25,103 nt of DNA, from NCBI GenBank assembly GCA_900551965.1, contig URYF01000015.1:1-25103 (forward strand), given 5' to 3'. The notes beneath the pieces were generated by a model, which ran no database searches, was not told the DNA's origin, and worked only from the letters and a program-made list of their open reading frames with translations. This document shows positions 21,846 to 25,103 of the stretch, piece by piece. This DNA comes from an uncultured bacterium (lineage in GTDB: Bacteria > Cyanobacteriota > Vampirovibrionia > Gastranaerophilales > Gastranaerophilaceae). Numbering within the stretch: the first letter of the stretch is position 1; each line of letters begins with the position of its first letter. Position numbers and translations under genes: made by a program.

Positions 21846-23444
21846 TTATACAGAAGCTTTTGCTTTAGGTCCTGCATTAACGATTTCTGATGGCATATTA
21901 GGATATTTGCTTGAGAAGTTATCAGCAAACATTTGAGCCAATTTGTTAGCAGCTTCATCATAAGCAGATTTATCAGCCCACATTCCTCTGGCATCAAGCA
22001 TTTCATCAGGAACATTCGGACAAGATGTAGGAAAATCTACGTTGAATACATCGTGGTGTTTAAACTCAACGTTGTCGAACGAACCGTTCAATGCTGCTGA
22101 TACCATTGCACGAGTGTATGATAATTTCATACGTTTTGCACCTGAAGAAGCAGAGCCGCCTGCCCAACCTGTATTAACTAAGTAAACTTTAGTTCCGTAT
22201 TGGTCAAGTTTGTCACCTAGCATTTCAGCATAAACAGAAGCATCCATTGGCATGAATGGTTCGCCGAATAATGTTGAGAATGTAGGTACAGGTTCTGTAA
22301 TACCACGTTCGGTACCAGCTAATTTAGAAGTGAAACCTGTTACGAAGTGGTACATAGCAGCGTTTTTGTCTAATCTTGAGATTGGAGGTAATACGCCGAA
22401 TGCATCAGCTGTTAAGAAAATAACAACTTTCGGAATTCCGCCTTTTGAAGGAATTTGAGCGTTGTTGATGTAGTTTACCGGGTAACCTACACGAGTGTTT
22501 TCAGTTAATGAACCGTCTTCAAAATCAAATTCTCTTGTTTCAGGATCCATAACAACATTTTCTACCAATGAACCGAATTTGATAGCGTTGAAGATATCAG
22601 GTTCATTTTCTTCTGATAGGTGGATACATTTTGCATAGCAACCGCCTTCGAAGTTGAATACACCGTCAGGTGACCAACCGTGTTCATCATCACCGATTAA
22701 TTTTCTTGAAGGGTCAGCTGATAATGTAGTTTTACCTGTTCCTGATAAACCGAAGAATACAGCTGTTTCATGAGTTTCAGGATCCATGTTAGCTGAGCAG
22801 TGCATAGGAAGTACGTTTTTCTTAGTCATAACGTAGTTCATTGTTGCGAATACTGATTTTTTGATTTCACCGGCATATCTAGAGCCGCAGATGATGATTT
22901 CGTGTGCTTCATAGTCAATAGCGATACAAGCTTCTGAGTTTACGCCGTCAACTTCCGGATCACATTTGAATCCAGGAGCACAAAGAATTGTGTAATCAGG
23001 TTCGCCGTAGCTTGATAATTCTTCAGCTGTAGGTCTGATTAATAATTGGTGAATGAACAAGTTTTGGCTTGCTAATTCGTTAATTACACGGAATTTTTGA
23101 GTGTAAGTTTTGTCTGCACCTGCAAAACCATCGAAAATAAATACTTCACGGTTTTGTAAGTAAGATGCAATTTTTCCTTTGATTGCATTGAATTTTTCTC
23201 TGCTGATAGGGCGGTTAACTTTACCCCATGCGATTTCGTTGTGAACACTGTCAGTGTCAACGATAAATTTGTCTTTAGGAGAACGTCCGGTGTATTTGCC
23301 TGTTGTAACAACCAACGCACCGGTGTTGCTCAATGAGCCTTCGCCTAAACGTAATGCAGCTTCTGTCAATTGTGCAGGTGACAAATTGCGGTAAACTGCT
23401 TTTGGTCCGATAATACCAAATTTTTCAATACCATAAGTTTCCAT
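21846..23444 (-). CDS. pckA: Phosphoenolpyruvate carboxykinase (ATP)
   Basis: Interconverts oxaloacetate + ATP and phosphoenolpyruvate + CO2 + ADP; in gut anaerobes it often runs toward oxaloacetate to fix CO2 and make ATP. The ATP-type motifs are present: P-loop GLSGTGKTTLSADPSRKLIG (from ~residue 231) continuing into DDEHGW, MHCSANMDPETHETAVFFGL just before it, GKYTGRSPKDKFIVD near the N-terminus, and YGTKVYLVNTGWAGGSASSG near the C-terminus. 532 aa, normal length. The open frame extends to 23516, but METYGIEKFG at 23444 has the strong AAGGAGGAAG ribosome site and is the start. It is transcribed alone, divergently from deoB, and ends in a strong terminator. Confidence 0.96.
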   Translation of the reverse strand: METYGIEKFGIIGPKAVYRNLSPAQLTEAALRLGEGSLSNTGALVVTTGKYTGRSPKDKFIVDTDSVHNEIAWGKVNRPISREKFNAIKGKIASYLQNREVFIFDGFAGADKTYTQKFRVINELASQNLFIHQLLIRPTAEELSSYGEPDYTILCAPGFKCDPEVDGVNSEACIAIDYEAHEIIICGSRYAGEIKKSVFATMNYVMTKKNVLPMHCSANMDPETHETAVFFGLSGTGKTTLSADPSRKLIGDDEHGWSPDGVFNFEGGCYAKCIHLSEENEPDIFNAIKFGSLVENVVMDPETREFDFEDGSLTENTRVGYPVNYINNAQIPSKGGIPKVVIFLTADAFGVLPPISRLDKNAAMYHFVTGFTSKLAGTERGITEPVPTFSTLFGEPFMPMDASVYAEMLGDKLDQYGTKVYLVNTGWAGGSASSGAKRMKLSYTRAMVSAALNGSFDNVEFKHHDVFNVDFPTSCPNVPDEMLDARGMWADKSAYDEAANKLAQMFADNFSSKYPNMPSEIVNAGPKAKASV

Positions 23445-23504
23445 ATATAGCTTCCTCCTTTGTAAAGTAGCATGTTTATACAAAACAAATGTATTACAAA
23501 CACT

Positions 23505-23524
23505 CGTAAAAAGCAACTTTTACG
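23505..23524. promoter_or_regulatory. Inverted repeat in the pckA-deoB divergent region
   Basis: CGTAAAA (23505-23511) and TTTTACG (23518-23524) are perfect inverted repeats around AGCAAC. They lie about 60 bp upstream of pckA and upstream of the deoB promoter, a place where a shared regulator could bind. No regulator family is recognised. Confidence 0.35.
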
Positions 23525-23537
23525 GGTGCAAAATTTA

Positions 23538-23567
23538 TTGTTTTAAACAGTTGATTCATGGTAGAAT
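23538..23567 (+). promoter_or_regulatory. Candidate deoB promoter
   Basis: TTGTTT (23538-23543), 18 nt, then TAGAAT (23562-23567) preceded by TGG (extended -10). Predicted start near 23574, about 16 nt before ATG 23590. Confidence 0.5.
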
Positions 23568-23589
23568 ACGGACAAAGGGGGAAGTTAAT

Positions 23590-24765
23590 ATGGTAAGATC
23601 AATAATAATGGTGATTGATTCAATGGGAATCGGCGCAATGCCTGATTGCCGAGACTTTGGAGATGTCCCGGAATGTAATACATTAAAGCATGTTTGTGAG
23701 TATAATAATGGACTTAATGTTCCTAATCTTGAAAAAATGGGGTTGGGGAATATTCAGGATTTCATGGGGATAAATAAAGTTGAAAACCCTATAGCAACTG
23801 TTGGGACTCTGGTTGAAAAATCAAAAGGTAAAGATACAACAACCGGTCATTGGGAAATTGCCGGGATAACTTTGGGCAGACCTTTTGCAACATTTCCTAA
23901 TGGGTTCCCGCCTGAACTTATTGAGAAATTTATTCAAAAAACAAATTGCGGCGGGGTTCTTGCGAATCGTCCGGCAAGCGGAACTGCTATTATTGAAGAG
24001 TTAAATGAAGAACATCATAATACTAAATTCCCGATTGTTTACACCTCCGCAGACAGCGTATTCCAAATCGCTGTTGATACGGATTTGATTCCGTTAGAAA
24101 CTTTATATGACTGGTGTAAAATTGCAAGACAAATTTTAACAGAAGATGATTATTATGTTTCAAGAGTGATTGCAAGACCTTATAAAATTATTGACGGCAA
24201 ACCGGTTAGGATTTCTAAAGATAGAAGGGATTATTCTATTGAACCGGTTGCTCCTACTCTGCTAAATGAAATTAAAGATAATGGCGGCAAGGTTATTGGT
24301 ATTGGTAAAATTGAAGATATTTTTTCAAAATCAGGAATAACCCATGCTATTCACACCGGTTCAAACAAAGAAGGGCTTGAATTGACCCTGAAGGCTGTGA
24401 AAAGAGAGCTTCCGTTAGAAGAAATCGCATATATCAAAGATAAAAAATATAATGATAAAGAAATAATTTTTACAAATCTTGTAGATACAGACATGCTATA
24501 CGGACATAGAAATGATCCGGCAGGATATGGGCATGCTATTGAAGAAATTGACAGTTACGTTGCCCCGATTATTGAAGCTATGGAGGAATACGATTTACTT
24601 ATTATTACGGCTGATCATGGTTGTGATCCGACGGTAGCCGGAACAGATCATACCAGAGAAAAAGTTCCTGTTATTATGTATTCAAAATTATTGCCGCCTC
24701 AAGGTAATCTGGGTGAATTAGAAGGTTTTGACACTATTGCGGGATTGATCAGAGATTGGTTTTAA
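23590..24765 (+). CDS. deoB: Phosphopentomutase
   Basis: Interconverts ribose 1-phosphate and ribose 5-phosphate (and the deoxy forms), linking nucleoside phosphorolysis to the pentose phosphate pathway. Alkaline-phosphatase superfamily enzyme: metal-binding Asp10 in VIDSMGIGAMPD, the phosphorylated threonine in GKDTTTGHWE (Thr85), the PAYGHAIEEID-type cap (NDPAGYGHAIEEIDSY) and the second metal cluster LIITADHGCDPTVAGTDHTR. 391 aa, the usual length of DeoB. The start at ATG 23590 follows GGGGGAAG; the frame is open a little upstream without reason to use it. No other deo/pup gene is adjacent. A weak AT-rich inverted repeat after the stop may act as terminator. Confidence 0.95.
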   Translation: MVRSIIMVIDSMGIGAMPDCRDFGDVPECNTLKHVCEYNNGLNVPNLEKMGLGNIQDFMGINKVENPIATVGTLVEKSKGKDTTTGHWEIAGITLGRPFATFPNGFPPELIEKFIQKTNCGGVLANRPASGTAIIEELNEEHHNTKFPIVYTSADSVFQIAVDTDLIPLETLYDWCKIARQILTEDDYYVSRVIARPYKIIDGKPVRISKDRRDYSIEPVAPTLLNEIKDNGGKVIGIGKIEDIFSKSGITHAIHTGSNKEGLELTLKAVKRELPLEEIAYIKDKKYNDKEIIFTNLVDTDMLYGHRNDPAGYGHAIEEIDSYVAPIIEAMEEYDLLIITADHGCDPTVAGTDHTREKVPVIMYSKLLPPQGNLGELEGFDTIAGLIRDWF

Positions 24766-24781
24766 TATAAAAATTTAAAAG

Positions 24782-24810
24782 TTGGCTATTTTTAAATTTT
24801 GTTATATAAT
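24782..24810 (+). promoter_or_regulatory. Ferredoxin gene promoter
   Basis: TTGGCT (24782-24787), exactly 17 nt, then a perfect TATAAT (24805-24810). Predicted start near 24817. An inverted repeat GTGAA/TTCAC (24817-24832 region) lies right at the transcript start and may be an operator or a small 5' hairpin. Confidence 0.65.
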
Positions 24811-24857
24811 CTTATTGTGAAATAAGGTTCACGCAATAAAAAATAAGGAGAATTAAA

Positions 24858-25034
24858 ATGGCAGTTAAAGTTAATGACAGTTGTATTGGTTGCGGCGCTT
24901 GTGAATCAATTTGCGACGCAGTATTTTCAATCGAAGACAAAGCAGTAGTTAATGAATCAGCTGTTGCTGATAATATTGATGCAGTTAAAGAAGCTGCAGA
25001 TGCTTGCCCGGTTGGAGCAATCGAAGTTGAATAA
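24858..25034 (+). CDS. Small [4Fe-4S] ferredoxin
   Basis: 58-residue acidic electron carrier, too short for standard gene length cut-offs but clear. The cluster motif CIGCGACESIC gives Cys9, Cys12 and Cys15 (C-x2-C-x2-C), and the distal Cys-Pro is in ADACPVGAIEVE. Cys19 is in the place used by a second cluster in 2[4Fe-4S] ferredoxins; with no second CxxCxxC the protein should hold one [4Fe-4S] cluster. The spacing resembles single-cluster ferredoxins of anaerobes, which serve as redox partners of PFOR or hydrogenases. ATG 24858 follows AAGGAG; the gene has its own promoter and a strong terminator. The many Asp/Glu and few basic residues fit a soluble cytosolic protein. Confidence 0.92.
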   Translation: MAVKVNDSCIGCGACESICDAVFSIEDKAVVNESAVADNIDAVKEAADACPVGAIEVE

Positions 25035-25055
25035 TTTTTGATTATTTAAAAAATA

Positions 25056-25090
25056 AAAGGCGGCGGTTAAATTTTAACCGCCGCCTTATT
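25056..25090 (+). terminator. Rho-independent terminator of the ferredoxin gene
   Basis: AAGGCGGCGGTTAAA (25057-25071) and TTTAACCGCCGCCTT (25073-25087) form a long GC-rich stem, flanked by AAAA and TTATTTAT. It starts about 20 nt after the stop codon. Confidence 0.9.
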
Positions 25091-25103
25091 TATAAATCTT
25101 TTA

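Noticed and set aside
24766..24804. Terminator of deoB
   Set aside because: The AT-only inverted repeat (AAATTTAAAA/TTTTTAAATTT) overlaps the ferredoxin promoter and is too weak to call.

Overview
The window reads as a metagenome-type contig from a gut-associated, non-photosynthetic member of the cyanobacterial phylum (Melainabacteria / Vampirovibrionia, most like Gastranaerophilales), with about 1.1 kb from another organism fused to its left end. The main evidence is the RNA polymerase locus. The largest subunit is split into separate rpoC1 and rpoC2 genes, and rpoC2 carries an insertion of roughly 650 residues in the trigger loop, both hallmarks of the cyanobacterial lineage. The DNA is AT-rich, no photosynthesis gene is seen, and there is a Gram-negative type LptF/LptG permease. 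The lineage name is an inference from these traits, not from a search.

Layout. 1-~1100: a GC-richer, Clostridia/Lachnospiraceae-like piece with a CPBP intramembrane protease and the first part of a family 2 glycosyltransferase, which runs directly into the middle of rpoB. ~1100-7689: rpoB (3' part only), rpoC1, rpoC2 and a strong terminator. 7.7-9.5 kb: a DUF3137 membrane protein and a small acidic protein with Ca-binding-like loops, separated by a TATGA microsatellite. 9.5-12.3 kb: thrC and rpmB on the minus strand, divergent from hom on the plus strand, so threonine synthase and homoserine dehydrogenase lie close together. 12.4-14.0 kb: an HTH/coiled-coil gene directly upstream of recA. 14.2-15.15 kb: a lineage-specific exported-looking protein. 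15.2-18.9 kb: mini-RNase III (minus), two small secreted proteins, an LptF/G permease and a coiled-coil protein; four of these five genes have a -10 box ending exactly 6 nt before the start codon, which suggests leaderless mRNAs. 19.0-20.4 kb: gatA, broken by an internal deletion that removes the catalytic serine. 20.4-20.7 kb: a non-coding, repeat-like stretch. 20.75-21.5 kb: a type II/IV pseudopilin-like protein. 21.5-23.4 kb: a tiny signal-peptide ORF and pckA on the minus strand. 23.6-25.1 kb: deoB, a small ferredoxin gene and a terminator.

Most of the window is housekeeping: transcription (RpoB/C1/C2), translation (bL28, GatA, 23S rRNA maturation by mini-RNase III), recombination (RecA), threonine synthesis (Hom, ThrC), gluconeogenic/anaplerotic flux (PckA), nucleoside salvage (DeoB) and electron transfer (ferredoxin). 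Genes are mostly single or paired units with their own promoters and terminators. I see no defence island, CRISPR array, prophage, transposase gene, tRNA or rRNA. The best leads are the chimeric junction, the gatA deletion, the leaderless cluster, the repeat-like intergenic block and several lineage-specific secreted proteins.
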